From NCBI RefSeq assembly GCF_040802235.1, contig NC_133166.1, positions 113,226,991-113,290,990 of the forward strand: a DNA stretch of 64,000 bases. The letters run 5' to 3'. The position numbers and the translations under genes are program-made. This DNA comes from Manis javanica (Eukaryota > Chordata > Mammalia > Pholidota > Manidae). A model generated the notes under the pieces. That model was not told where the DNA came from and made no database searches. It worked only from the letters and a program-made list of their open reading frames with translations. Of the stretch, positions 25,400 to 37,655 are shown in pieces; position 1 is the stretch's first letter, and each line of letters starts with the position of its first letter.

Positions 25400-28110
25400 C
25401 ACTTACAGGTCTTAAGTTTAAGTCTTTAATTTTGAGTTGATTTATGGTGTAATGGGTCTGAGATAAGAATCCAGTTTCTGAACACCATTTGTTGAGGAGA
25501 CTGTCCTTTTTATGTGTTCTTGGCACCGTTGTCAAAGGTCAGTTGACTGTAGATGAGGCCTTTTCAGGGCTGTCACATATGTTTCACTTGTGCCAGAACC
25601 ATACCGTTTTAACTCTGCAGCTCTGTAATATAATTTGGATTCAGGAAGTGTCAGGAGCCAGTCCGAACCGCCACCTGATGACACAGTGCGGGCAGCCGGA
25701 GGGCAGGGGCTGCACCGCGGCCTTCCCAGGGGAGCGACCCCGATGTCCCTCCTGCTCAAAATGTCTCTCCTAATAAATTTGCTTATTTCGGTTTCAATTC
25801 AAGCTGCCCCTTCAGGGAGGAGGCTATACCCAATTCTCCCTGAAAATTTTGGGTACTGGCCCTAAAGGAAATTGGAGAAAACCACTATTACCCTTGTGAC
25901 TACCCCCGATGATGGGAAAGTGAGACCCCATGAGTATTGGACCTAAGTTTATGGGAAAAAAGATATGGAAAATGTACCTGGGTTGAGGTTCCTTCCCCCG
26001 CCCCTACATGGCCTCCAAATAACATATTCAATGATTAATGGCAACAGGTGGGTACAGAGAACAAATGATATTCTTTGGCTAGCTTGCCAAAGACCAACCT
26101 GGCAAATTATAAAACAAATGAGAACAGGGCATTACCTAACTCCAGATTAGAAAAATCTCCATTGTAAGTCTTACTGAAAATGGGTCTGAGGCACCATCCA
26201 TAAAATTTGTCCCTGCCCGCCAAAAAGTCATCGTGTTCTTTTAGAGAGAGCCTCTTTCTTTCCTACCAAAGATGAAGAATGGGAGTATAGCTACGAAAGA
26301 ATGAGGGCCCTAGATAAAAATAGTAGAACAGTGAACTTTAGATAGACATCTGTAAAGAAACCAAGAGTCTGGCACCTACCTAACCTTTGTAAGATTTTCT
26401 GGCCACAATAACTAAGAACAAAGCTTACTTAGAAACAAGTTAACTGCTAAGACCTGCCAAATGACTTAATCTCATTCTCCAAACTCATGTAACCGTGCTA
26501 TGTGTCAATTACATGATTAATATCTGTACTTTACTTTATGTAATCAAAGAGTATATAATAAAACTGCTACTTTTCATTAAAGGCCAGGCTCAGCTTTTGC
26601 TATATCTGTGTCCTCAACTCATTCATTCAGCCACTGATGCCGTTCATCCTTCAGGGACCCTGGACTCGCTGGAGCTGGACTCCGGCAAGGAAGCACGATG
26701 CCCCCAGCTTCATTTCTTCTTTCTCAAGATTATGTTTGCTATTCAGGGTCCTTTGTGGTTGCATATGAATTTTAGGATTGCTTTTCCTCTTTCTAAGCAA
26801 TGCTATTGTGATTTCACTAGGGTTTGATTGACTCTCTGGGTCACTGAGTAGCTGTACATTTTAAGAACATCTAAGTCCTCCAATCCACGAACACAGGAGG
26901 TCCTTCCATTTGTTAGTGTCTTCTTTAATTTGTTCCATCAATGTCTTATTCTGCAGGCACAAGACTGTAATTTCCTTGCTTAAGTTTATTTCTCAGTATT
27001 TTTTTTTGATGCTATTTGTAAATGGGATGGCTTTCTTCATTTCCATTTTGGATATTTCTTTGTTGATGTATAGAAAGGCAACTGATTTTTATATGCTGTG
27101 ACTTGACTGATTTTGTTTATTAGTACCAACAGGGTTTTTATGGAGTCCTTAGGGTTTTCTGATTTGGATGCCTTCTATTTCTTTTTCTTGTTTAACTGTT
27201 CTGGCTAAGATCTCCAGTAATGTGGTGTGAACAGGAGTAGAGTGGGCATCCTTGCCTTCATGACATTGGTCTTGGCAGTGGCTTCTTGGAAAGGACACCA
27301 AAAGCAATAAAAGGCAGTAACAGCAAAGACAGACAAGTGGGACCACATCAAACTAAAGAGCTTCTGCACAGCAAAGGAGCCATCAACAGTGAAAAAGGCA
27401 GCCAAAAGAGAGAAAATATTTGCAAATCATATAACTGATAAGGGGGTAATATCCAAACATGAAAGAAACTCCTCTAACTCAATAGCAAAAAGCCCACAAA
27501 TAACCCAATTAGAAAAAAACGGACAAGAGACCTGAAGAGGCATTTCTCTGAAGACGACATATAATGACCAGCTGGTAAAGGAAAAGACGCTCCACATCAC
27601 TCATCATTGGGGAAATGCAGATCAAAACTACAATGAGCTACCACCTCACGCCTGGTAGGATGGCCACACCCTGACACAGAAAATAACAAGTGCTGAGGAG
27701 GATGTGGAAGAAAGGAAATCCTCCTACACTGTTGACAGGAAGGGAAGTTGGTGTAACCACTGTGGAAAACAGGGTAGTAGTTCCTTAAAAAACTAAAAAT
27801 AGGACTACCAGATGATATAGAAATTCCTGTTATCAATATTGATCCAAAAGAATTCCAGTGAGTGCCTCTACCAGCCATCTCACCCCATATTCTGCAGCAC
27901 TTCTCACAATGGTCAAGACATGGAAGTAATATCGTGTCCACAGACAGGTGAGCAGATAAAGGAAATATGGGCTGTACACAGAGGGTTATTACACAGGTTT
28001 ACAAAAAAGCAAGGACATCCTTCTGTGTGCAGCAGCACGGGTGAGCCTTGAAGACATTATGCTGAGTGACATAAGCCAGGCAGGACTCCATGCGTATGAG
28101 ACATTTAGAA
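25400..28110. mobile_element. L1 fragment with inverted 5' part (antisense 25400-27258, sense 27259-28110)
   Basis: From about 25400 to 27258 the sequence reads as L1 ORF2 on the - strand, with reverse-transcriptase-region peptides (e.g. VKQEKEIEGIQI at about 27180). From about 27259 to 28110 it reads as the later part of ORF2 on the + strand (LKSFCTAK-like and downstream). The switch is abrupt near 27258. The antisense part covers the section of L1 just upstream of the sense part, as expected from twin-priming inversion. Two independent adjacent L1s are the alternative. The antisense part is split by an LTR at 25649-26687. Confidence 0.65.
25649..26687 (+). mobile_element. Solo LTR, 1,039 bp, 6-bp TSD (class II-like)
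   Basis: The insert begins TGTCAGGAGCC and ends CTCCGGCA, flanked on both sides by AGGAAG (25643-25648 and 26688-26693). L1 sequence resumes across the insert. AATAAA at 26557-26562 lies about 125 bp before the right end, consistent with a + strand LTR and a U5 tail. TG...CA ends with a 6-bp duplication suit a betaretrovirus-like (ERVK-type) element. No internal region or second LTR is present, so it is a solo LTR. The class rests on TSD length and overall shape only. Confidence 0.75.
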
Positions 28111-29040
28111 TCGTCAAAGGTGCAGAGGCTAGCCGGGGGGTGTCCGCCGCAACAGGTATGAGGCTGCAGTCACGCAGGACGAGTCAGTTCTAGCTCTGCT
28201 GTACCACGTCTCGCCGTGGGTAACACCACGCTGCGCAGTGGGCAGCTGAGGGCAGGCCTCACGTGCTCTTTGCCACAATGAGACAGGAAGGGAAAAGCAG
28301 CAGCAGGGGGAATATGGTGCACAAGGCGAGATGGTGGAAAGACGCCCAAATGTGCCGGTCCTTACAACTGTTAAAGGGCCAAACGTAGAGCTGGAAGGGG
28401 TGATTTTAAATGGAACAGAATTAAATAACTTCTACCTAAAAGCTGTTTATGACAATCCCTCCTACATGTTAGGACACGGGCGACGGCACAGGCGGAGAGG
28501 ACATGCTGGTGAGGGGTCAGGCCTGGAGGTGGGGCCCATGTCAGGGACCCACACTATCCTGGTTCACCAGGGAGTGAAGGGACCCGCCTCGGTGCTCCTC
28601 TCAGAGCCTCGGGAGACAGGCAGGCAAACCGACAAGCTAAGAGCGGTGGGCACCTGATCACAGGGGACGGTCAGCTCAGTGTGGTGAGGAGACGGCTTGG
28701 CAGGTGTGCGGCAAGGGGACAGGGCCTGGCGCGGGTGCGGTGAGGACGGGCAGGTGAAAATCCGCAGGTGCCGAGACCGCTCCTGGCGGGGGTCGACAGA
28801 TACAGCCTGGGCCACACTCCTAATGAGACGCAGGCTGCTTCTCCAACCCCTAAACCCAAGCCTAACAAGCGAGGAAGCCATCAGAGGTGCACAATGACCT
28901 CTCCTATCACTTACGATTTTTCTGATACCCAAAAAGTTAAAAATGCCGATGAAAACCAAAGGAACTCCCTCCCCCCACCGCCCACCCGGCCTCAGGCCTC
29001 TCCTCGGGCTAGAAGCAGCCGTGAGGTAGGACAGGAGCTG
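28110..29040. other. Intergenic, nothing recognised
   Basis: Moderately GC-rich sequence between the L1 fragment and the next CpG island. The left part may still be decayed L1 3' UTR. No exon or conserved motif was identified. Confidence 0.5.
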
Positions 29041-29560
29041 TGACACGGCCCCGCCGTCCACCTAGGCGCCGCTCCTCCTGCTTCCGTGGGAAGTGGGCCG
29101 GCTCCCTCTCGGTCCGCAAGCTAGTGACCGCCTGTTGTCTGGAGGTCGGGTATCCGGCCGGTACCGGTGTCGGAGGTCAGGCACCCGGGGTCAGCCCTCA
29201 CCGGCGGCGGCATGATCCAGCCGCCTGCGGACGCGCGCCTGAGGTGCGCGGTCTCGCCGCCCAGGAAAGACTCGCACTCGCGGGGTGGGCAAGGGGCCGC
29301 CGGGACCGCGGGCGGAGGCGGGCGGGGGTGCCGGCCCGGGGGCGGGGCTGGGGGCAAAGGGCGGGCGAGCGTGCCGCAGCGCAGCCCAGCGGACGTCGGG
29401 GCGCCCCGAGCTCACCGCGCGTGCGCTCCCGCCCTCGGCCTCCTCGCGGGGCACGCTGGGAGGCCTAACGCCGGGCCTGCGCCTGCGTGGTGCACGTCTC
29501 GCTGGTGGTCCTCTACGCGGTCGCTGGCTCCGCCCTGTTCCGCTGCTATGTTGGTGGCCA
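29040..29560. promoter_or_regulatory. CpG island, candidate distal RNH1 promoter
   Basis: CpG-dense sequence with many CGCG and GGCGG motifs and no TATA box, about 12 kb upstream of the RNH1 start codon. Without the 6.2-kb L1 it would be about 6 kb away, near the remembered distance of the outer human RNH1 first exon. Whether it drives RNH1, an antisense transcript or both is not visible. Confidence 0.45.
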
Positions 29561-29660
29561 GGAAGCTAGACAAGCAAGGGCGGGCTTGGCCAGACAGCTT
29601 TCCCCAAACTGAGTAAACCAGACCTTATTCTCGCAAAGAACCCACCCCCCAGGAAGCCCA
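29560..29660 (+). repeat. Dispersed repeat, copy 1 (partner at 37140-37245)
   Basis: TTTCCCCAAACTGAGTAAAC, then a CTTATTC / CAAAGAAC / CCCCCCAGG series, is paralleled at 37140-37245 (TCTCCCCAAATTGAGTAACC, then CTTTATTCCCCCAAAGAAC). These are two diverged copies of one element of unknown class. Confidence 0.6.
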
Positions 29661-29964
29661 GGCCTGTGCTGTGCAGGCGTAGAGACACGCTAGTGGCCTT
29701 CCGCAGCCTTTCAGGACGGCCTTGGGCAGCGTCGGAGAGGACCTTAGAACCAGGAAGGCCCTCCTCTAGGATGGTATACCAGGGAGATAACCACGCGTGA
29801 GACTGTGAAAATCTGGAAAGTCTACATGTTAGCCTGTACAGACTGACTACATCCAGGCAGTGCACACAACTTGGCCCTGAAAAGTTAAAAGGGTGTGTGC
29901 ACATTTATTCATATATGTATATTCATGTATACATTGTTTATCCTTAAGTGAAAAATATAGTTCA

Positions 29965-30371
29965 TAATGCATTAGCTCCCCATTGCTGTAACGAATTGCA
30001 CAGCTTTGTTACTTTATAGTTTTGGAAGTCGGAAGTCAGAAATGGACCTTCAGAAGTTAAAATGAAGCTATGCACCGGGCTGGTTCCTCCTGAGGCTCAG
30101 AAGAATCTACCTCTTGTCCTTTTCCAGCCACCAGAGGCCGCCGTCCTCCATGTTCAAGCCCGACCACCTCAAGCTCTGCTTCCACTGACACTTCTCTCTG
30201 ATGTTGGTTCTCTTTCCTTATAAAGACCCTCAGGACTGCGTTGGGCCCAACCACGGAATCCAGGACAGTCTCCCCTGTCAAAGGGTCCCTAACTTAGTCA
30301 TGTCTGCAAAGACCCCTTTGCCGTGTAGGGTAACTATTGACAGGTTTGGGAGTTAAAACATCATTTTGGGG
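29965..30371 (+). repeat. Ancient interspersed repeat, left part (split by L1)
   Basis: TTAGCTCCCCATTGCTGTAA, then GAAGTCGGAAGTCAGAAATG, then TTATAAAGACCCTCAGGACT is the wording of a common old mammalian interspersed repeat. Its expected continuation (GGTCATTATTCTGCCTACCA) appears only after the L1, at 36637-36660. The L1 therefore landed inside this repeat. I do not name the family. Confidence 0.6.
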
Positions 30372-31314
30372 AGGAGCCAAGATGCGGCGGGGGTAGGGCA
30401 GTGGGAAATCTCCTCCCAAGACCATATATATTTTTGAACATACAACAAATACAACTACGCCTAAAGAGAGATCAACAGATACAGTACAACAGCCAGGCTA
30501 CATCTACATCTGCGAGACCTCAGCATCTCACATAAAGGGTAAGATACAAAGCCAGGCCCGGCAGGACCCAAGCGCTCCCCCCACCCCAGCTCACCGGAGG
30601 GAGGAAAGGAGTCAAAGAGGGGATGGGGAGGGAGCCCAGGACTGCTAAATGACCAGCCCTAGTAATCCACACAGGGAGCACAGACACACATTCATGGTGT
30701 GCTGGATATTAGAGAAACAGAAAAGTAAAATCTGCAAGCAGGTCCCCACAGCCAGCTCCCCTGGGACAAAAGAAAAGCGAGTGCTTGTTGAAAGTCTTAA
30801 AGGGAGGGGGCTTCACAGTGGGATGCAATCGTCCCGGCAGGCACTCCAATCCCCTGGGTGGCAATGCAGCTCTGAAGCCCCTCATGGTGATAAGCAGCCT
30901 ACTAGTTCTTCCACTGGTCGGCGCAGCCCTGCCACAGCGACTGAGCAGCCGGAGAGCAGCCCTGCCCACAGCGACCGCCCAGAGTCCCCTCTCTGCGCGC
31001 AGCTGCCTGGGCCAGACCCAGAGGCTGCTACTTGTGCGCAGCTGCCTGGTGCAGAGGAGGCCGTGGCAAGGCGTGAAGGGGCACCGCTCTTGCAGGAGAA
31101 CACACCCGGCATGCCTGCCACTCCCTGCATGGTCCTGGGTTACCCTGATGGCTTCCCCGCCCACGGCAGCTCAGGGGATTAACCTGGAGGCTGCTTCCAG
31201 TGTGCGGGTAACCGACACAGGCAGCGGAGAAGGGCAAGGTGACCAGCAAGCAGGAAGGGACTTTGTTCTCCCAGCTGACACATGAGCCACCTACTTACGA
31301 CTACCTCTATCGCC

Positions 31315-32146
31315 ATGAAAAGGCAGAAGAATTTGGTCCAGTCGAGAATCACCCAGACAACCCCCGAGAGAGGGCCTGGGGAGATAGATATAACCAATCC
31401 TCCTGAAAAATAATTCAAAATAAAGGAAGATCATAACCATGCTAATGGACCTGCAGAAGAAACATGCAAGAGCTAAGGGATGAAGTTAGGAGGGAGATAA
31501 CAGAAATGAAGCAGACTGGATGAGGTGCAAGAGGCCGTTGATGGAAAAGAAATCAGAGAACAGGAATACAGAGAAGCTAAGGCAGAGAGAGAGAAAAGGA
31601 TCTCCAGGAATGAAAGAATATTAAGAGAACTGTGTGACCAATCCAAAAGGAAAAATATTCGCATTATAGGGGTACCAGAAGAAGAGTGAGAAAAAGGAAT
31701 AGAAAGTATCTTTGAAGAAATAATTGCTGAAAACTTCCCCAAGTGGGGGGGAGGAAATAGTCTCTCAGACCATGGAAGCCCACAGACCTCCCAACACAAG
31801 GGACCCAAGGAGGACAACACCAAGACATATAATAATTAAAACGGCAAAGATCAAAGCCAAGGACAGAGTATTAAAGGCAGCCAGAGAGAAAAAAAAGATC
31901 ACCTACAAGGGAAAACCCATCAGGCTGTCATCAGACTTCTCAACAGAAACCTTACAGGCCAGAAGAGAATGGCATGATATATTTAATGCAATGAAACAGA
32001 AGGGCCTGGAACCAAGAATACTGTATCCAACATGATTATCATTTAAATATGAAGGAAGGATTAAACAATTCCCAGACAAACAAAAGTTGAGGGAATTTGC
32101 CTCCCATAAACCACCTCTACAAGAAATGTTAAAGGGAATGCTCTAG
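31315..32146 (+). pseudogene. L1 ORF1 (RNA-binding protein), disrupted
   Basis: The ATG at 31315 opens with MKRQKN. The middle carries a coiled-coil-like acidic/basic stretch, and the RRM-region signature KNIRIIGVPEEE is at about 31650-31690. An in-frame TGA follows directly (about 31688), with further stops upstream near 31410 and 31475. The C-terminal domain continues to LKGML and TAG at 32144-32146. ORF1p is the trimeric nucleic-acid chaperone of the L1 particle; this copy cannot make it. Confidence 0.8.
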
Positions 32147-32459
32147 ATGGAAGCACATCTAAGGCTAAATGTCACCAGAGAATATAAAATCACACCAAAG
32201 AAAGCAGACCAACCAAATACTAACTAAAGGCAAAAAATAAAATCAACTATTCACAAAAGCAGTCAAAGGAAACACAAAAGAGTACAGAATAAAACAACTA
32301 ACATATAAAGAATGGAGGAGGAGGAATAAGAAGGGAGGGAGAGAAATAAAGAATCATCACACTGTGTTTATAATAGCTTAATAAGCAAGTTAAGCTAGAC
32401 GGTTAGATAGTAAAGAAGCTACCCTTGAACCTTTGGTAACCACAAATCTAAAGCTTGCA

Positions 32460-35400
32460 ATGGCAATAAATACATATCTTTCAATAATCACCCTAAATGT
32501 AAATGGACTTAATGCACCAATCAAAAGACACAGAGTAATAGAATGGGTAAAAAAGCAAGACCCATCTATATGCTGCTTACAAGAGACTCACCTCAAACAC
32601 AAACACATACATAGACTAAAAGTTGGAAAAAGATATTTCATGCAAACAATAGGGAGAAAAAAGCAGGTGTTGCAGTACTAGAATCAGACAAAATAGACTT
32701 CAAAACAAAGAAAGTAACGAGATAAAGAAGGACATTACATAATGATAAAGGGGTCAGTCCAACAAGAGGATATAACCATTATAAATATATACGCACCCAA
32801 TACAGGAGCACCAGCATATGTGAAGCAAATACTAACAGAACTAAAGAGGGAAATAGACTGCAATGCATTCATTTTAGGAGACTTCAACACACCACTCACC
32901 CCGAAGGATAGATCCAGCGGGCAGAAAATAAGTAAGGACACAGAGGCACTGAACAACACACTAGAACAGATGGACCTAACAGACATCTACAGAACTCTAC
33001 ACCCAAAAGCAGCAGGATACACATTCTTCTCAAGTGCACATGGAACATTTTCCAGAATAGACCACATACTAGGCCACAACAAGAGCCTCAGTAAATTCAA
33101 AAAGACTGAAATCCTACCAACCAACTTCTCAGACCACAAAGGTATAAAACTAGAAATAAATTGTACAAAGAAAACAAAAAGGTTCACAAACACATGGAGG
33201 CTTAACAACAAGTTCCTAAATAATGGATCAATGACCAAATTAAAATAGAGATCAAGCAATATATGGAGACAAATGGCAACAACAGCACAAAGCCCCAACT
33301 TCTGTGGGACGCAGCGAAAACAGTCTTAAGAGGAAAGTATATAGCAATCCAGGCCTATTTGAAGAAGGAAGAACAATCCCAAATGAATAGTATAAAGTCA
33401 CAATTATTGAAACTGGAAAAAGAAGAACAAATGAGGCCCAGAGTCAGCAGAAGGAGGGACATAATAAAGATCAGAGAAGAAATAAATAAAATTGAGAAGA
33501 ATAAAACAATAGAAAAAATCAGTGAAACCAAGAGCTGGTTCTTTGAGAAAATAAACAAAATAGATAAGCCCTTAGCCAGACTTATTAAGAGAAAAAGAGA
33601 ACCTACACACATCAACAGAATCAGAAATGAGAAAGGAAAAATCATGACGGACCCCACAGAAATACAAAGAATTATTAGAGAATACTATGAAAATCTATAT
33701 GCTAACCTATATGCTAATCTATATGCTAAGCTGGAAAACCTAGAAGAAATGGACAAGTTCCTAGAAAAATACAACCTTCCAAGACTGATCAAGGAAGAAA
33801 CAGAAAATCTAAACAGACCAATTACCAGCAATGAAATTGAATCAGTAATCAAAAAACTACCCAAGAACAAAACCCCTGGGCCAGATGGATTCACCGCTGA
33901 ATTTTATCAGACATATAGAGAAGACATAATACCCATTCTCCTTAAAGTTTTCCAAAAAACAGAAGAAGAGGGAATACTTCCAAACTCGTTCTATGAAGCC
34001 AGAATCACTCTATTACCAAAACCAGGCAAAGACCCCACCAAAAAAGAAAACTACAGACCAATATCCCTGATGAACATAAATGCAAAAATACTCAACAAAA
34101 TACTAGCAAACCGAATTCAAAAATACAACAAGAGGATCATACACCATGATCAAGTGGGATTCATCCCAGGGATGCAAGGATGGTACAAGATTTGAAAATC
34201 TATCAACATCATCCACCACATCAACAAATAGAAGGACAAAAACCACATGATCATCTCCATAGATGCTGAAAAAGCATTCAACAAAATTCAACATCCATTC
34301 ATGGTAAAAATTCTCAACAAAATGGGAATAGATGGCAAGTAACTCAACATAATAAAGGCCATATATGATAAACCCACAGCTAACATCATACTGAACAGTG
34401 AGAAGCTGAAAGCTTTTCCTCTAAGATTGGGAACAAGACGGGGATGCCCACTCTCCCCATTGTTATTCAACATAGTACTGGAGGTCCTAGCCACGGCAAT
34501 CAGACAAAACAAAGAAATACAAGGAATCCAGATTGGTAAAGAAGAAGTCAAACTGTCACTATTTGCAGATGACATATTGTACATAAAAAACCCTAAAGAC
34601 TCCACTCCAAAACTACTAGAACTAATATCTGAATTCAGCAAAGTTGCAGGATACAAAATTAATACACATAAATCTGTTGCTTTCCTATACACTAATGATG
34701 AACTAATAGAAAGAGAAATCAGGAAAACAATTCCATTCACAACTGCATGAAAAAGAATAAAATACCTAGGAATAAACCTAACCAAGGAAGTGAAAGACCT
34801 ATACTGTGAAAACTACAAGACACTCTTAAGAGAAATTAAAGAGGACACTAACAAATGGAAACTCATCCCATGCTCAAGGATAGGAAGAATTAATATTGTC
34901 AAAATGGCCATCCTGCCTAAAGCAATCTACAGATTCAGTGCAATCCCTATCAAAATACCAAAAGCATTTTTCAACAAACTGGACCAAATAGTTTTCAAAT
35001 TCACATGGAACCACAAAGGACCTCGAATAGCCAAAGCAATTCTGAGGAGGAAGAATAAAGCAGGGGGGATCTCGCTTCCCAACTTCAAGCTCTACTACAA
35101 AACCACAATAATCAAGACAATTTGATACTGGCACAAGAACAGACCCACAGACCAGTGGAACAGAATAGAGAGTCCAGATATTAACCCAAACATATATGGT
35201 CAGTTAATATATGCTAAAGGAGCCATGGACATACAATGGAAAAATGACAGTCTCTTCAACAGATGGTGCTGGTAAAACTGGACAGCTACATGTAGGAGAA
35301 TGAAACTGGATCACTGTCTAACCCCATACATAAAAGTAAATTCAAAATGGATCACATACCTGAATGTAAGTCATGAAACCATAAAACTCTTAGAAAATAA

Positions 35401-36310
35401 CACAGGCAAAAATCTCTTGGACATAAACATGAGCAACTTCTTCATGAATGTATCTCCCCAGGCAAGGGAAACAAAAGCAAAAATGAACAGGTGGGAGTAC
35501 ATCAACATGAAAAGCTTCTGTACAGCACAGGACACCACCAATAGAACAAAAAGGCATCCTGCAGTATGGGAGAATATATTCATAAATGACATATCTGATA
35601 AGGGTTGATATATGAAATATATAAAGAGCTAACCTCAACAAACAAAAAGCAAATAATCCAATTAAAAAATAGGCACAGAATCTGAATAGACAGTTCTCCA
35701 AAGAAGAAATTCAGATGGCCAACAGACACATGAAAAGATGCTCCACATCACTAATCATCAGAGAAATGCAAATTAAAACCACAATGAGATATCACCTCAC
35801 ACCAGTAAGGATCACCACCATCCAAAAGACAAATAACAACAAGTGTTGGCAAGGTTGTGGAGAAAGGGAAACCTTCCTACACTGCTGGTGGGAATGTAAA
35901 TTAGTTCAACCATTGTGGAAAAGAGTATGGAGGTTCCTCAAAAAACTAAAAATAGAAATACCATTTGACCCAGGAATTCCACTCCTAGGAATTTATCCTA
36001 AGAATGCAGCAGCCCAGTTTGAAAAAGACATACACACCCCTATGTTTATCACAGCACTATTTACAATAGCTAAGAAATGGAAGCAACCTAAGTGTCCATC
36101 AGTAGATGAATGGATAAAGAAGATGTGGTAGATACACACAATGGAATATTATTCAGCCGTACGAAGAAAACAAATCCCACCATTTGCAACAACATGGATG
36201 GAGCTAGAGGGTATTATGCTCAGTGAAATAAGCCAGGTGGAGAAAGACTAGTATCAAATGATTTCACTCATCTGTGGAGTATAAGAACAAAGAAAAACCT
36301 GAAGGAACAA
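32460..36310 (+). pseudogene. L1 ORF2 (endonuclease/reverse transcriptase), disrupted
   Basis: It starts MAINTYLSIITLNVNGLN, the endonuclease N-terminus. Recognisable blocks in several frames: [64 protein letters not shown]; the reverse-transcriptase active-site-type FADD at about 34560-34575; and the C-terminal cysteine region [19 protein letters not shown] at about 35845-35900. Breaks lie near 32681, 33248, 34195, 34750, 35125, 35608 and 36131, so it is inactive. A 12-bp unit is repeated three times in frame at 33692-33727. Confidence 0.85.
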
Positions 36311-37139
36311 AATAGCAGCAGACTCACAGAACCCAAGAATGGACTAACAGTTACCAAAGGGAAAGGGACTGGGAGCATGGGTGGGAAGGGAGGGATAAAG
36401 GGGAAAAAGGGGCATTATGATTAGCACACATAATGTAGCAGGGGGGGGGCACGGGGAGGGCTGTACCACACAGAGAAGACAAGTAGTGATTCTATAGCAT
36501 CTACGCTGATGGACAGTGACTGTAATGGGGTTTGTGGGGGGGACTTGGTGATGGGGGGAGTCTAGTAAACATAATGTTCCTCATGTAATTGTCGATTAAT
36601 GATACCAAAATCAAAAACAAAGCCCATCCTTTTGGGGGTCATTATTCTGCCTACCATTACCAATATCTCGTTTTCACATCACAACAGCGTGTGCATACAG
36701 AAGGAATAGGAGCGCAGACGCAGAGGGGGGAGCATCGGCCTCTGGAAGTTGGCCTTTCTAGGGCTTTTCATTTTCTTATCTCTGTCTTCAGTTTTTTCTA
36801 CAGAGCACATACAGCTCGTGTGACAAAAATCATGTCAAAGTTGGAGGCTCCTCCCTAACCATCACCCCTCTGGCCCCCTCCACCCTCGGCACCCTCGGGC
36901 TGCAGCAGCCTGTGCCGGAAACCCACCACCTGTCTCATTTTCCTGCATCAAGGCAACCGAGCTGCTTGTTCTCTTCACTGGACAACCGGTCAGCTTGACA
37001 ATTTGCACCTGCTCTGAGGGACAAGTTGGTTGGGGGAGAGGGGGTCTATGCTTTGGTGGCTCATCTCTGTTAAGCCACTGGGCTCTCTGTGTCCCCAGTC
37101 CCACATCGGTGGCCCTGGCCTCCTTGTCCGTTGGCATCC

Positions 37140-37245
37140 AGCAAAGTACACAAGTAAGGACTGGCCCAGCCAGGTGTTCTCCCCAAATTGAGTAACCTTT
37201 GACTTTATTCCCCCAAAGAACTGATCCCCCAGGCAACAGCTCAGC
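37140..37245 (+). repeat. Dispersed repeat, copy 2 (partner at 29560-29660)
   Basis: Diverged direct copy of the element at 29560-29660, sharing the CCCCAAAnTGAGTAA and CAAAGAAC...CCCCCAGG blocks. Confidence 0.6.
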
Positions 37246-37550
37246 TCCCAGCCCCCTCGTTCCATCCTTACTGTGCTACCTGGTGGAAGCACCTAAGGAC
37301 AATTATGCCAGGTGTGCAGTTAGCACTCTCCAAAGTTTGTGAAACTCAACACTGCACCTCCTGTCCAGCCTGCCGCGGCCTCAGGGGCTGCTCCTCCCAC
37401 TCCCCTCCCAGCCCTTCCGTGCAGGGGCTTGCCTGACCTCCGCCTGCCACTCCAGCGCTTCTGATTTATTTTATCCTGCTTTTCCCCAAAGTCTTTGCCC
37501 TTCCCACACTCTTAATTTACTTTTTAATTCAATGCATTCCCACATCTAAC

Positions 37551-37655
37551 TGTGAGCTCCATGAGGCATGAGACCATTGCCCTGCCTTGCTCACGGATGT
37601 AGTTTAAAATAGTGCCTGGCACACAGTAGGTGCTCAATGAGTGTTGGCTGGAGTG
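37551..37655 (+). repeat. L2 3'-end fragment
   Basis: CTGTGAGCTCCATGAGGCAT, then GTGCCTGGCACACAGTAGGT, then GCTCAATGAGTGTTGGCTG is the well-known L2 3' end. Confidence 0.85.

Larger units (their letters stand above)
30372..36624 (+). mobile_element. Near full-length, inactivated LINE-1 (6.25 kb)
   Basis: It starts at the canonical-looking AGGAGCCAAGATG and ends at ...ATACCAAAATCAAAAACAAAG. The flanks CATCATTTTGGGG (30359-30371) and CATCCTTTTGGGG (36625-36637) form a 13-bp TSD with one mismatch. Order: 5' UTR to about 31314, ORF1, ORF2, then a G-rich 3' UTR. Stops and frameshifts break both ORFs. The 3' end matches the L1 stub at 7721-7783, so both come from related L1 subfamilies. Confidence 0.9.

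Noticed and set aside
30649-31182. 177-codon frame before L1 ORF1
   Set aside because: It lies in the L1 5' UTR. The ORF1 protein begins at 31315 in another frame.
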